Positions 32,965-41,854 of a stretch of DNA of 64,000 bases are shown here, one piece after another. This DNA comes from Bacteroidota bacterium (GTDB lineage: Bacteria; Bacteroidota; Bacteroidia; Chitinophagales; Chitinophagaceae), in contig JAFDXK010000001.1 of assembly GCA_018267965.1 (NCBI GenBank), positions 992,001 to 1,056,000 of the forward strand, in the 5' to 3' direction. How positions within the stretch are numbered: the stretch's first letter is position 1; every line of letters begins with the position of its first letter. Position numbers and translations under genes: made by a program. Under the pieces are notes generated by a model, which did no database searches, was not told where the DNA came from, and saw only the letters and a list, made by a program, of their open reading frames with translations.

Positions 32965-34389
32965 GATTTGCTTTTTCAGTTTATACACACAAAACATTTC
33001 GTTGTTGAAGATGGCTGTTTCCTTGGTATAATAGAGCAGGTCGAAATCTTCAGTGGTTTCTTTCTTCAACGGGTAATTACACACCAGGAAAACATCGCCG
33101 TTATAATTACGCAGGCTGTCTAAAGTGGTCTTAATAAATACTTCTTCTGGAACAGTCTTGTGATAGAAAGAATCGTTGATGTAAAACGAACCATACCTGC
33201 GAGACTCGGGGTAGAAAGTTTTGGTGTGTTTCTTCAGGTATGGCACAATAGAGCAGGCATAAGCAGCAGGGTAGGCAGATAATACTGCATTGCCCTGTGT
33301 ATTTTTATTGATAATATCTGCTACAGTTTTCGAATCTGAATAATTAAGCTTTATATCATCGGTATAATGCTCTGAAGTATAGGATAATTGCATCAGAGCT
33401 ACGCCAGCCAATAGCCAGCCTCCGTATTGCACAACACCGGTCCATTTTTTAATATTCCATTTATCGTCTTTATAATATTCGGCAATAGCATAGCTTGCAA
33501 TCATCACCATAAACAACAACCCGCAGTGCCTGATACCACCTACAAACTTATAACCCAGTATATACATAATACCCGACAATCCGATAACGGCTACCATCAA
33601 TGCCTTAGGGCGGGCAACTAATGGAATCAGCAAGCCTAATAGTAGTAACATACCCACATCGGTATTATCATTTATCAGTAACCCGAAACTGGCAGTCACC
33701 AGCATCTCTTGTGTATGGTCGGTAATATCTGCATCAAAAATATTGGCGCTGCTCTTCATTACTATAAAAGGAATGAGGTACAACCCCGCAACACACATCA
33801 AAGCAAATGAACCCAATACCTGCCCGTTCAGTTTTTTTTGTTGCATGGCATCTATTATAAACAACAAAGCAATGGCAACTGCCAATGTAAACATCAGCAT
33901 TTGCGTATTGAACAAACAAGCTACACTACCAGCAAACAACCAAGGCTTTTCAAACCGCTGAGGATACAAAGCAATGATAGCACTCACAAAGAACACTATC
34001 AGGCAATAATCACGTGCAAACACCGCATACTCATAAAGGAAGAAATAACTGAAGGGTACTAATAGTTTTACTACAAATGGCACAGAAGTTCTGAATAGTA
34101 ATATGAATACACCGCCAATGGCAAAAGCAGCAGCTAAATAGTTTTGAAAAGCATAAGGTAGCCCCATCTTCACAAAAGGCATAATGATAAGATACCACAA
34201 AGGCGGGTGCCCTTCTGATGGTAGAAAAGTAAACAGGCCACTGATGCTGTTATCTCTGGCAGCCAGGTAAGATTGTGCTTCATCTCTCCATGGCTCGTGG
34301 TTGGTAACGCCATACAATACCAGCAATGCATAGATACCAAATGCTATCCATAAACATTTCTCCTGCCAGCTGAGTTTACTAAATTCCAT
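32956..34389 (-). CDS. Polytopic membrane glycosyltransferase (GT-C / GT39-like)
   Basis: The 477-residue protein has about ten to twelve transmembrane helices. The first periplasmic loop, after YALLVLYGVTNHEPWRDEAQSYLAARD, has the Asp-Glu pair that marks GT-C glycosyltransferases such as PMT/ArnT, followed by PSEGHPPLWYLIIMPF. The C-terminal soluble part is about 110 residues. These enzymes use polyprenyl-phosphate sugars to modify lipids or proteins on the periplasmic face. Donor and acceptor are unknown. The gene appears to be transcribed alone. Confidence 0.82.
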   Translation of the reverse strand: MEFSKLSWQEKCLWIAFGIYALLVLYGVTNHEPWRDEAQSYLAARDNSISGLFTFLPSEGHPPLWYLIIMPFVKMGLPYAFQNYLAAAFAIGGVFILLFRTSVPFVVKLLVPFSYFFLYEYAVFARDYCLIVFFVSAIIALYPQRFEKPWLFAGSVACLFNTQMLMFTLAVAIALLFIIDAMQQKKLNGQVLGSFALMCVAGLYLIPFIVMKSSANIFDADITDHTQEMLVTASFGLLINDNTDVGMLLLLGLLIPLVARPKALMVAVIGLSGIMYILGYKFVGGIRHCGLLFMVMIASYAIAEYYKDDKWNIKKWTGVVQYGGWLLAGVALMQLSYTSEHYTDDIKLNYSDSKTVADIINKNTQGNAVLSAYPAAYACSIVPYLKKHTKTFYPESRRYGSFYINDSFYHKTVPEEVFIKTTLDSLRNYNGDVFLVCNYPLKKETTEDFDLLYYTKETAIFNNEMFCVYKLKKQILP

Positions 34390-34445
34390 TAGCGAAAACT
34401 ATTTAAACCTATATTTAAAAATAATAAAATAACCTTCGTTTTTCG

Positions 34446-34453
34446 TACCTTTG
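34446..34453 (+). promoter_or_regulatory. Bacteroidota-type -7 box (TACCTTTG)
   Basis: TAnnTTTG match upstream of the ABC-F gene. If used, the leader would be about 155 bases and would contain the folded repeat at 34471-34567, so the repeat would be transcribed as part of the 5' leader. Confidence 0.4.
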
Positions 34454-34470
34454 CCCCTCCCGAACAAAAT

Positions 34471-34567
34471 CCGTCATTTCGACGAGTGTAGCGAGGAGAA
34501 ATCTCCCACGGGAGAGTGCTACAGTCAGGAGATATTTCCTGCTCCGTTTCCGGCAGTCAATATGACG
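34471..34567. repeat. Dispersed palindromic repeat (CGTCATTTCGACGAGTG type)
   Basis: Outer arms CCGTCATTTCGAC and GTCAATATGACG surround an inner pair GAAATCTCC / GGAGATATTTC and smaller hairpins such as CTCCCACGGGAG. It shares the exact 14-mer ACGAGTGTAGCGAG (34482-34495) with repeat copies c and d about 10 kb away. Confidence 0.7.
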
Positions 34568-34611
34568 ATTATAATTTGGGGTTTTGACTTTTTACTTTTT
34601 GAATTTATAGA

Positions 34612-36243
34612 ATGTTATCAGTTTCTAATTTATCGCTTCGCTATGGCAAGCGCGTGTTGTTTGAAGATGTGAATATCCGTTTCACAGAGGGTAATTGTTA
34701 TGGTATTATCGGTGCTAATGGTGCAGGTAAATCTACTTTCCTCAAAATATTAAGCGGTGAGATAGACCCTACTACGGGTAAAGTAGAAATTGGTAAAGAC
34801 CAGCGCATGAGTGTGTTGAAACAAAACCACTATGCCTATGATGAATTTACCGTACTCGAAACAGTTATCATGGGTAATGATAAACTGTACGATGTAATGA
34901 AGCAGAAAGATGCCATCTACGCTAAAGAAGATTTTACTGAAGAAGATGGTATCAAAGCAGGTGAACTGGAAGGTTTATTTGCAGAAATGGATGGCTGGAA
35001 TGCAGAAAGCGATGCAGCTACTTTATTGAGCAACCTCGGTATCAAAGAAGAATTTCATAACAGGCAGGTAAAAGAACTGGATGGTAACCAGAAAGTACGT
35101 GTGCTTTTGGCTCAAGCTATTTTCGGAAACCCTGACATCTTGTTGTTAGATGAGCCTACCAACGACCTTGACCTCGAAACTATCTCATGGTTAGAGGATT
35201 TCCTTGCTGATTATGACAAGATAGTATTGGTAGTATCGCACGATCGTCACTTCCTCGATGCTGTATGTACACACGTAGCAGATATTGATTTTGGTAAAAT
35301 ATCCATCTTTACAGGTAACTATTCATTCTGGTACGAATCAAGCCAGTTGTTGTTGAAACAACGTACAGATGCTAATAAGAAAGCAGAAGATAAAATTGCA
35401 GAACTGAAAGAGTTCATTGCACGTTTCTCTGCCAACGCATCTAAATCAAAACAAGCTACCAGCCGTAAGAAAGCATTGGATAAGATAAAACTGGAAGACA
35501 TGACGGTATCTAACCGTAAATACCCGGCTATCCTGTTCAACAACCAGGTACGTGATGCAGGCGACCAGATACTGGAAGTAAAAGATCTGAGCAAAACGCT
35601 CAATGGCGAAGTCATGTTTAAAAACATCAGCTTCGACCTGAAACGCGGACAGAAAATAGCTATACTGGCAGAAAATGGTTTGGCTACATCTGCATTCTAT
35701 AAAATACTGGCAGGCGAGGATACCGATTTCACAGGTATGTACAAATGGGGTGTAACCATCACTACTACTTATTTGCCAAACGATAATAGTGAATACTTTG
35801 CAGGCAAAGACCTGAACCTCATAGATTGGTTGCGTCAATACTCAGAAGAAAAAGATGAAACCTTTATACGTGGCTTCTTAGGACGTATGCTATTCAGTGG
35901 CGAAGAAACATTGAAGAAATGTACCGTATTAAGCGGTGGTGAGAAAATGCGTTGTATGCTGAGCCGTATGATGATGTTGAAAGGTAATGTACTGATGCTG
36001 GATGAGCCTACCAACCACCTTGACCTAGAAAGTATCACAGCTCTCAACAACGGTATGAAGGATTTTAAAGGTACCATCCTGTTTACTACCCGTGACCATG
36101 AGTTGGCACAAACCGTAGCAGACCGCATCATAGAAATAACACCAAATGGTGCTATAGACCGCGATATGGGCTTTGACGAGTACCGCAATGATGAACGTGT
36201 AAAAGCACTACGTTCGGAGATGTACGGTATGCAAATGGCATAA
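34612..36243 (+). CDS. ABC-F family ATPase (YbiT-like)
   Basis: The 543-residue soluble protein has two ABC domains and no membrane segment. Domain 1: Walker A GANGAGKST, a variant signature (KELDGNQKVRVLLAQA) and Walker B ILLLDEPTNDLD. Domain 2: a degenerate Walker A (AENGLATSAFYK in place of GxxGxGKS), signature LSGGEKMRC and VLMLDEPTNHLD. The linker of about 80 residues is charged and helical. ABC-F proteins act on ribosome E-sites in translation or antibiotic protection. The missing Gly-Lys-Ser/Thr in the second P-loop is a real anomaly, although this is seen in some YbiT-type proteins. A terminator follows at 36265. Confidence 0.92.
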   Translation: MLSVSNLSLRYGKRVLFEDVNIRFTEGNCYGIIGANGAGKSTFLKILSGEIDPTTGKVEIGKDQRMSVLKQNHYAYDEFTVLETVIMGNDKLYDVMKQKDAIYAKEDFTEEDGIKAGELEGLFAEMDGWNAESDAATLLSNLGIKEEFHNRQVKELDGNQKVRVLLAQAIFGNPDILLLDEPTNDLDLETISWLEDFLADYDKIVLVVSHDRHFLDAVCTHVADIDFGKISIFTGNYSFWYESSQLLLKQRTDANKKAEDKIAELKEFIARFSANASKSKQATSRKKALDKIKLEDMTVSNRKYPAILFNNQVRDAGDQILEVKDLSKTLNGEVMFKNISFDLKRGQKIAILAENGLATSAFYKILAGEDTDFTGMYKWGVTITTTYLPNDNSEYFAGKDLNLIDWLRQYSEEKDETFIRGFLGRMLFSGEETLKKCTVLSGGEKMRCMLSRMMMLKGNVLMLDEPTNHLDLESITALNNGMKDFKGTILFTTRDHELAQTVADRIIEITPNGAIDRDMGFDEYRNDERVKALRSEMYGMQMA

Positions 36244-36264
36244 ACAGATTAAAATTTATAATAG

Positions 36265-36290
36265 AGCCCTGCAATGCGGGGCTTTTATTT
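36265..36290 (+). terminator. Rho-independent terminator after the ABC-F gene
   Basis: AGCCCTGC (36265-36272), loop AAT, GCGGGGCT (36276-36283) and a T-rich tail, starting 22 bases after the stop codon. Confidence 0.85.
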
Positions 36291-36327
36291 TGTTTATTAT
36301 TAATTTGCAGGTGTTCAATAGTCCCTT

Positions 36328-37401
36328 ATGAAATTTATCTACTCCATTTGTCTTTTTATTGTTCTCGGTTTCAGTGCTCATGCCCAAATCACTATCACAG
36401 CAGCAGATATGCCTGTGGTAGGAGATACATTAAGATATAGCACAGTTACAGATGCTGCCTTTGTAGTTGCCAATACCGGTTCAGGCTATACATGGGATTT
36501 TAGTTACCCAATGCCCATAACACAAGCTGTAGATACATATAAAACAGCTACGGCTGTAAACTTTACTTATGGTCTTACCATATCACCTACTGCTTATGGT
36601 TACAAAGTAGCAGATTCTATCCCCGGATTAGGTTCTATGCTTCCTGTATCTGTAAAGTCGCTATATACATTCTATAACAAAAAGACCTCTCCATCGCGTT
36701 ATATAGCAGAAGGTTTTGCTGCAATGATAGCAGGATTACCTACTGCGGTAAATTACCAGGATGAAGATGAGATATATTTCTTCCCTGTTACTACGTCTAC
36801 TAACGATAGCAGCACATTCAGGCTTAACTTTTCCCTGGCAACCTTAGGCTCTATGCTGCAAAAAGGTTACAGAAAAACTACTGTTGATGGCTGGGGTACT
36901 ATCAAAACACCATATTATACCACGCCGGTAAACTGTATCAGGGTGCGTTCTGAAATACACGAAATAGACTCTGTAACATTGACCGCCATACCTTTCCCGA
37001 TAGGATTACCTAACAATAGAGTAGAGTATAAATGGTTGGTGAATGGTGAGCACTATCCTGCATTTTGGGTTACTTGTACATTAAACGGGACAACTGAAAC
37101 ACCAACTAGCATTCGTTACCGCGACTCTGCAAGGGCTACTATATTAAGCGTTCCTAACACAAAGGCTGCGATTACAGAACTGAATATATATCCTAACCCG
37201 GCTACTAACAATACCGTTACTATAGACGTACCTGCAAGTTGGATGGTGTATGATGTAGATGTATTCGACATTCAGGGAAAACTGGTATCACAAACTAAAA
37301 ACACCTCTGTGCTGAATATACAAAGTATGGCTAACGGCCAGTATGTGGTACGTGTAAGCAACGGCCAGCAACTGGCTTATGCAGTGCTCAATAAACAATA
37401 G
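36328..37401 (+). CDS. Secreted T9SS substrate with type A sorting domain
   Basis: The 357-residue protein has a signal peptide (KFIYSICLFIVLGFSAHAQ), a beta-rich body of about 260 residues that I do not recognise, and a C-terminal domain of about 75 residues: LNIYPNPATNNTVTIDV, VYDVDVFDIQGKLVSQ, NGQYVVRVSNGQQLAYAVLNK. That is the type A C-terminal signal that routes proteins through the type IX system to the cell surface. The body may be a surface adhesin or an enzyme. The 3' end overlaps the convergent recQ gene by 14 bases. Confidence 0.9.
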   Translation: MKFIYSICLFIVLGFSAHAQITITAADMPVVGDTLRYSTVTDAAFVVANTGSGYTWDFSYPMPITQAVDTYKTATAVNFTYGLTISPTAYGYKVADSIPGLGSMLPVSVKSLYTFYNKKTSPSRYIAEGFAAMIAGLPTAVNYQDEDEIYFFPVTTSTNDSSTFRLNFSLATLGSMLQKGYRKTTVDGWGTIKTPYYTTPVNCIRVRSEIHEIDSVTLTAIPFPIGLPNNRVEYKWLVNGEHYPAFWVTCTLNGTTETPTSIRYRDSARATILSVPNTKAAITELNIYPNPATNNTVTIDVPASWMVYDVDVFDIQGKLVSQTKNTSVLNIQSMANGQYVVRVSNGQQLAYAVLNKQ

Positions 37402-39274
37402 CACCTGTAGCGGATACAGTGAGTTGTTTTTCATCAACCAGCTTTCTCACAATAGCTAATACTGCATCTTTTTGATGGGGTGCAAATAGGCTTATTAATT
37501 CCTGTATAGTCTTAGGTTTATGTCTCATTAAGGCATCTTGTATCATAGATGCCGTTACGGGTTGTTTATCTTTCTTAGACAAGCATACATCACAATGCCC
37601 GCAATCATTTTGCTTGTGCTCACCAAAATAATGGAGTAGTAGTTTCGTTCTGCATTGGTCTTTATTATAGAGATAATCTACCATAGCATGAGTACGCTCA
37701 GTATGACGTTGTTTCAGCTCGCTTATCCTGTTCATATTAATAAGCAAATGTCTACTGTCTACCCTGTAATGATGAAAATATAACTGCGGCCCTTCTTTAG
37801 GTGAAGTGTATATGGCAATACCCAATGATTGTAATTGCATCAATATTTGCTCAACCTCTTCTTTTGTAGTTTTCAGTTGTTTGGCAATGGAGGATAATTG
37901 TATAGGTGTAGGATGTACAAATAAAGAACCGTACAGCCGTAATATCACTGCCATAGGAAGGGCTAATGCCGGGTATTGATATGTTATTTCATCTAATTGC
38001 TGGCGGTTGGCTGTGAACTGTAAAGTAGAAGGATTAAATACTGCTTCTGTCAATGTCCACAATCCTTCCTGTTCTAAGAGCTTCAAAGCATTAGAAGTGA
38101 TGTTAGCATCCAGTTTAAATTTGTTGCAAAAATCTTTTAAATCGAAAGGGTAGTATTGGTCGGGCTCCGCACTAACGGGTATTTGCAGATACTCCACTAC
38201 TGATTGGTACACTTTTTTCAATGTAGCCTCATCGGGGTATTTCGAATCAATACTATCATTCAGCCTGTTAATGTCTGTATGGTTGTATAATACAACTGAA
38301 GTAGCAACTTTGCCATTTCTTCCGGCCCTGCCTGATTCCTGGTAATACGCTTCAGGGTGTTCAGGTGCATCATAATTAACTACCAATCCAACATCAGCTT
38401 TATCTATCCCCATCCCAAAGGCAGTAGTAGCTATTATCACAGGTACTTTATTGTTCACCCATAGTTGCTGGTGCTCATCTCGTTTGGCTTTAGCCATTCC
38501 TGCATGGTATGGTAAGGCAGGTATATTGTGTTGGGATAAATAGTTTGTCAGCACTTCTGTTTGCTTCCTGCTGCGGCAATAGACAATAGAAGCGGTGCTA
38601 TTAGCAGCCAAAGCCTGCATCAAAGCATTGTTCTTATTCTCGCTGTAGGCTACATCATAAAATATATTACTACGCTCAAAGCTTTGTATGTATATATCTG
38701 GGTTCTTAAAGGTTAATTGTGTTATAATATCCTGCCTAACTATTTCAGTGGCCGTAGCAGTTAATGCTATGAAAGGAATATCATCAAACTCTTCGCGCAG
38801 CTCTTTGATCTTCATATAGTCGGGCCTGAAGTCATGACCCCATTGAGAGATACAATGCGCTTCATCAATAGCCACCATACTTACCTGCAAGGCAAGCAGA
38901 TATTCATTAAATAATGAGGTCTGCAATCTTTCGGGCGATACGTACAATAATTTATACGCATCATTCACCGCATTATTCAATACCCGTTTCACATCCATAA
39001 AATGCATCCCCGAATGAATACAGGCTGCACTAATCCCTTTTTTTTTCAGATGTGCTACCTGGTCTTGCATCAATGCTATAAGAGGGGAGACAACTAAACA
39101 AACACCGTCCATTATCAGGGCAGGTATCTGGTAGCATACAGATTTGCCACCACCCGTTGGTAATAAAGCCAGTACATCTTTACCTGCCAGTACACTATCT
39201 ATTATTTCCCGCTGCAACGGGCGAAACCCATCATAGCCCCAATAGCGTTTAAGTATGTCTTCTGGTTGGCTCAA
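37388..39274 (-). CDS. recQ: ATP-dependent DNA helicase RecQ
   Basis: RecQ unwinds recombination and fork intermediates 3' to 5'. The protein shows ALLPTGGGKSVCYQIPA (Walker A), AIDEAHCISQWGHDFRPDY (DEAH and aromatic loop), QESGRAGRNG (motif VI), the Zn-binding Cys set C-x16-CGHCDVC and a winged-helix RQC domain; no clear HRDC domain follows. The start is the TTG at 39272-39274, which gives SQPEDILKRYWGYDGFRPLQ and 628 residues. An upstream ATG at 39400 would create a 121-base overlap with the preceding gene and add a non-conserved N-terminus. The stop of the preceding gene is 5 bases upstream, so coupling is likely. Confidence 0.93.
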   Translation of the reverse strand: MSQPEDILKRYWGYDGFRPLQREIIDSVLAGKDVLALLPTGGGKSVCYQIPALIMDGVCLVVSPLIALMQDQVAHLKKKGISAACIHSGMHFMDVKRVLNNAVNDAYKLLYVSPERLQTSLFNEYLLALQVSMVAIDEAHCISQWGHDFRPDYMKIKELREEFDDIPFIALTATATEIVRQDIITQLTFKNPDIYIQSFERSNIFYDVAYSENKNNALMQALAANSTASIVYCRSRKQTEVLTNYLSQHNIPALPYHAGMAKAKRDEHQQLWVNNKVPVIIATTAFGMGIDKADVGLVVNYDAPEHPEAYYQESGRAGRNGKVATSVVLYNHTDINRLNDSIDSKYPDEATLKKVYQSVVEYLQIPVSAEPDQYYPFDLKDFCNKFKLDANITSNALKLLEQEGLWTLTEAVFNPSTLQFTANRQQLDEITYQYPALALPMAVILRLYGSLFVHPTPIQLSSIAKQLKTTKEEVEQILMQLQSLGIAIYTSPKEGPQLYFHHYRVDSRHLLINMNRISELKQRHTERTHAMVDYLYNKDQCRTKLLLHYFGEHKQNDCGHCDVCLSKKDKQPVTASMIQDALMRHKPKTIQELISLFAPHQKDAVLAIVRKLVDEKQLTVSATGAIVY

Positions 39275-39279
39275 GTCAA

Positions 39280-39753
39280 CTAACTGTTCGATGTTTGTGT
39301 ATCTGCAAAAACAGGTTTCAATGCATTTTGCCACAATTGTTTTTTGGCTTCCTGTTGTTGTTCCATTTCTGTCAACGATAATGATGGTATCCAGATACAA
39401 CCATCAAAGCTATTAGGATAATATATGTATAAAGTAGCCATGATACCCAACTGTGCAGGCATCACACCAAACAATAAGACATGTTTAGGATGAAAGGCTT
39501 CTTTCAGTTTGTGCCATGCTAACCGCTGGTCTTTTGCAAAACGTATGATTTGATATTGCTCCTTATTCAGTTTACATGCTTGCAATATTTTTTGCAACTG
39601 TATATCTTCAGTACTGCCATCTTCAAAATGAGCACTGATAATTAATGTGTTGACACCATCATTTGCTTTCACACTATCAGGCAATTCATTCCAAAATATA
39701 TCCCAGCTATCGGGTAGTATATCAACATCAATAATAGGTGGAATATCGTTCAT
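39280..39753 (-). CDS. Hypothetical cytoplasmic protein upstream of recQ
   Basis: The 157-residue protein has no signal or membrane segment. The segments DGVNTLIISAHFEDGSTEDIQLQKIL, YQIIRFAKDQRLAWHKLKEAFHPKHVLLFGVMPAQLG and DGCIWIPSLSLTEMEQQ suggest an alpha/beta fold. I do not recognise the family. It is placed directly before recQ and diverges from ilvE, so a role in DNA metabolism is possible by context only. Confidence 0.65.
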   Translation of the reverse strand: MNDIPPIIDVDILPDSWDIFWNELPDSVKANDGVNTLIISAHFEDGSTEDIQLQKILQACKLNKEQYQIIRFAKDQRLAWHKLKEAFHPKHVLLFGVMPAQLGIMATLYIYYPNSFDGCIWIPSLSLTEMEQQQEAKKQLWQNALKPVFADTQTSNS

Positions 39754-39824
39754 ATATAGTTATTCTTAAGGGAAATATTGTAAAAGATTTTTTTTGTTTC
39801 TTTGCACGAAATTAACTGTTTGTT

Positions 39825-40889
39825 ATGAGTGTTTCGACTATGGGAATAACTGTTAAAAAAATAGAAAAAAGCCGTATCGGAGAATTAGACCACAGCAATA
39901 TCCAGTTTGGTAAGCTGTACTCCGACCATATGTTGGTAGCTCATTATGAAAACGGTCAATGGCTTCAACCGGAGATAATGCCTTATGGCAATCTCAACCT
40001 CAGCCCGGCAACTACCTTTATGCATTATGGTCAGGCCATATTCGAAGGTGTCAAAGCATATAAAGATGCAGAAGGTAATCCTGTAATATTTCGCCCTCAT
40101 GATAACTGGAAGCGCATGAATCGCTCTGCAGAACGTATGGCTATGCCTGATGTTCCTGAAGAGATATTTGTAGAGGGCATGCGTGAATTGGTGAAACTGG
40201 ATAAAAACTGGATACCTACTGCCGAAGGTACTTCTTTATATATACGTCCGTTCATGATAGCAACAGACGAGTTTATAGGTGTAAAGCCTGCTGAGAAATT
40301 TACCTTCCTCATCATCACCAGCCCGGCAGGACCATATTATGCAAAACCTGTTTCTATCTTCGTAGAAGATAAATATGTACGTGCATTCCCAGGTGGCATT
40401 GGTTTTACCAAAGCTGCTGGCAACTATGGTGCAAGCATGTATCCAACTTTACAGATACGTAAAAAAGGATACGACCAGGTATTGTGGACAGATGGTTTTG
40501 AACATAAATATGTACAGGAAATAGGTACAATGAACGTGTTCTTTGTTATAGGAGATAAAGTTATCACACCCGAAACCAGTGAAACAATATTAGAAGGTGT
40601 TACTCGCGATAGTGTTATTACTTTATTACGTGATAAAGGTGTAACAGTTGAAGAACGCCCGTTAAGTATTGATGAAATAGCAGATGCATTCGGTAAACAC
40701 CAATTGAAAGAAGCATTCGGTACCGGTACTGCTGCTTCTATTTCTCATATCGCAGAATTAACCTATGGCGATATACATATGAAACTGCCTTCCGAAGACT
40801 GGGGTATATCTGAATGGGTGAAGGCTGAGCTGAATGATATTCGCTATGGCCGCAAAGCAGACATACACGGTTGGATAGTAAAAGCTTAA
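39825..40889 (+). CDS. ilvE: Branched-chain amino acid aminotransferase
   Basis: IlvE is a fold-type IV PLP enzyme that interconverts Leu, Ile and Val with their 2-oxo acids. The 354-residue protein has LSPATTFMHYGQAIFEGVKAYK near the N-terminus, the PLP Lys in GGIGFTKAAGNYGASM, the QEIGTMNVFFV segment and the final AFGTGTAASISHI phosphate-binding loop. It belongs to the longer (about 350 residue) class II group. The gene has its own terminator at 40914 and no valine or leucine genes around it. Confidence 0.96.
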   Translation: MSVSTMGITVKKIEKSRIGELDHSNIQFGKLYSDHMLVAHYENGQWLQPEIMPYGNLNLSPATTFMHYGQAIFEGVKAYKDAEGNPVIFRPHDNWKRMNRSAERMAMPDVPEEIFVEGMRELVKLDKNWIPTAEGTSLYIRPFMIATDEFIGVKPAEKFTFLIITSPAGPYYAKPVSIFVEDKYVRAFPGGIGFTKAAGNYGASMYPTLQIRKKGYDQVLWTDGFEHKYVQEIGTMNVFFVIGDKVITPETSETILEGVTRDSVITLLRDKGVTVEERPLSIDEIADAFGKHQLKEAFGTGTAASISHIAELTYGDIHMKLPSEDWGISEWVKAELNDIRYGRKADIHGWIVKA

Positions 40890-40913
40890 TAATAAAAAAT
40901 CAAAATATGCATG

Positions 40914-40942
40914 AAGGCTTGTTTTAATACAAGCCTTTTGTT
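40914..40942 (+). terminator. Rho-independent terminator after ilvE
   Basis: Perfect 9-bp stem AAGGCTTGT / ACAAGCCTT with a 6-base loop, followed by TTGTTTTA, starting 25 bases past the stop. Confidence 0.88.
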
Positions 40943-40996
40943 TTAGGGCAAATTGTTGCCTGATATTTGTTAATATTACGTTTTAATCATAACGAC

Positions 40997-41845
40997 ATGA
41001 ATATTGCAGGGAGAGGGTTTGTTTTACTTCTCTTATTGATAGCTTCTCATAACGTGTTTGCACAGGATGTAACTGAAGACGAGGGCATTGCCAGTAAAAA
41101 AGGTTATTCCCGCCAGTTAGGTATTGGTGCCGGTGCTACCTATCGAAGGTTCTTAGATGATGCGATATCAGACATACAATACCATAGAATTGGTGCTATT
41201 GGTTCTATTGCCAATATGAAAACAAATGAGAACAAGTATACCGAACTTACATTTCAGGGTTCGTACCTGAAAATGGGGCATAATAAAATAGATGCCAGCA
41301 GCATTTTAAAACATGAAGTAAAAGACCTGAAATTAACCTTCGACTACAGGCACATGCTCAAAGTCAATTTGCTCGACCAGATGCTGTACGATGTAAGATT
41401 AGGTGGTGCATTCAGTGGCTTATTTGACTATAAAAAAGCACCCATGCTCGAAACTTCTTATAAAGTGTATGAGTACGCAGTTGACCTTGGCCTAACAGGA
41501 AAAATAGCAAGACAATTGTATTATAACGGCAGGCAGTGTTATGCCATCATCGATGCTACTTTGCCTATTTTTTCCAATTATGCCCGCCCACCATATCTCA
41601 ACCGCAATCATGTTCTTGACCCTGCATACAAAGAGTCATCTTACTTTTTTGGCAACAACAAAATGGCATTTGTGGGCAAGAAATGTTTCAGGTTCAACAC
41701 AAGAGTACATTATTTATATCCTTTGAAAAATGGTAATAAATTACGCTTTACCTATCAATGGGATTTTTATAAAATGAAACAGGGCGAAACAACAGTATAT
41801 AGTGCAGAGCACAGCATTATAATGGCATTCCTGTTCAATTATTAA
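40997..41845 (+). CDS. Predicted outer membrane protein, upstream of an S41 peptidase gene
   Basis: From the ATG at 40997 the protein has 282 residues with a signal peptide (GFVLLLLLIASHNVFAQ); an upstream TTG at 40967 only adds non-signal residues. The mature sequence alternates aromatic and polar residues in strands (YTELTFQGSYLKMGH, LKLTFDYRHMLKV, LRFTYQWDFYKMK) as in outer membrane barrels. The ending HSIIMAFLFNY has the terminal aromatic of barrel proteins. The family is not recognised. The S41 peptidase gene starts 9 bases downstream, so the two probably work or are regulated together. Confidence 0.65.
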   Translation: MNIAGRGFVLLLLLIASHNVFAQDVTEDEGIASKKGYSRQLGIGAGATYRRFLDDAISDIQYHRIGAIGSIANMKTNENKYTELTFQGSYLKMGHNKIDASSILKHEVKDLKLTFDYRHMLKVNLLDQMLYDVRLGGAFSGLFDYKKAPMLETSYKVYEYAVDLGLTGKIARQLYYNGRQCYAIIDATLPIFSNYARPPYLNRNHVLDPAYKESSYFFGNNKMAFVGKKCFRFNTRVHYLYPLKNGNKLRFTYQWDFYKMKQGETTVYSAEHSIIMAFLFNY

Positions 41846-41854
41846 TAAAGAGTA

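Noticed and set aside
39275-39400. recQ start at the ATG at 39400
   Set aside because: It would overlap the upstream gene by 121 bases and add a non-conserved segment; the TTG at 39274 gives the family N-terminus.
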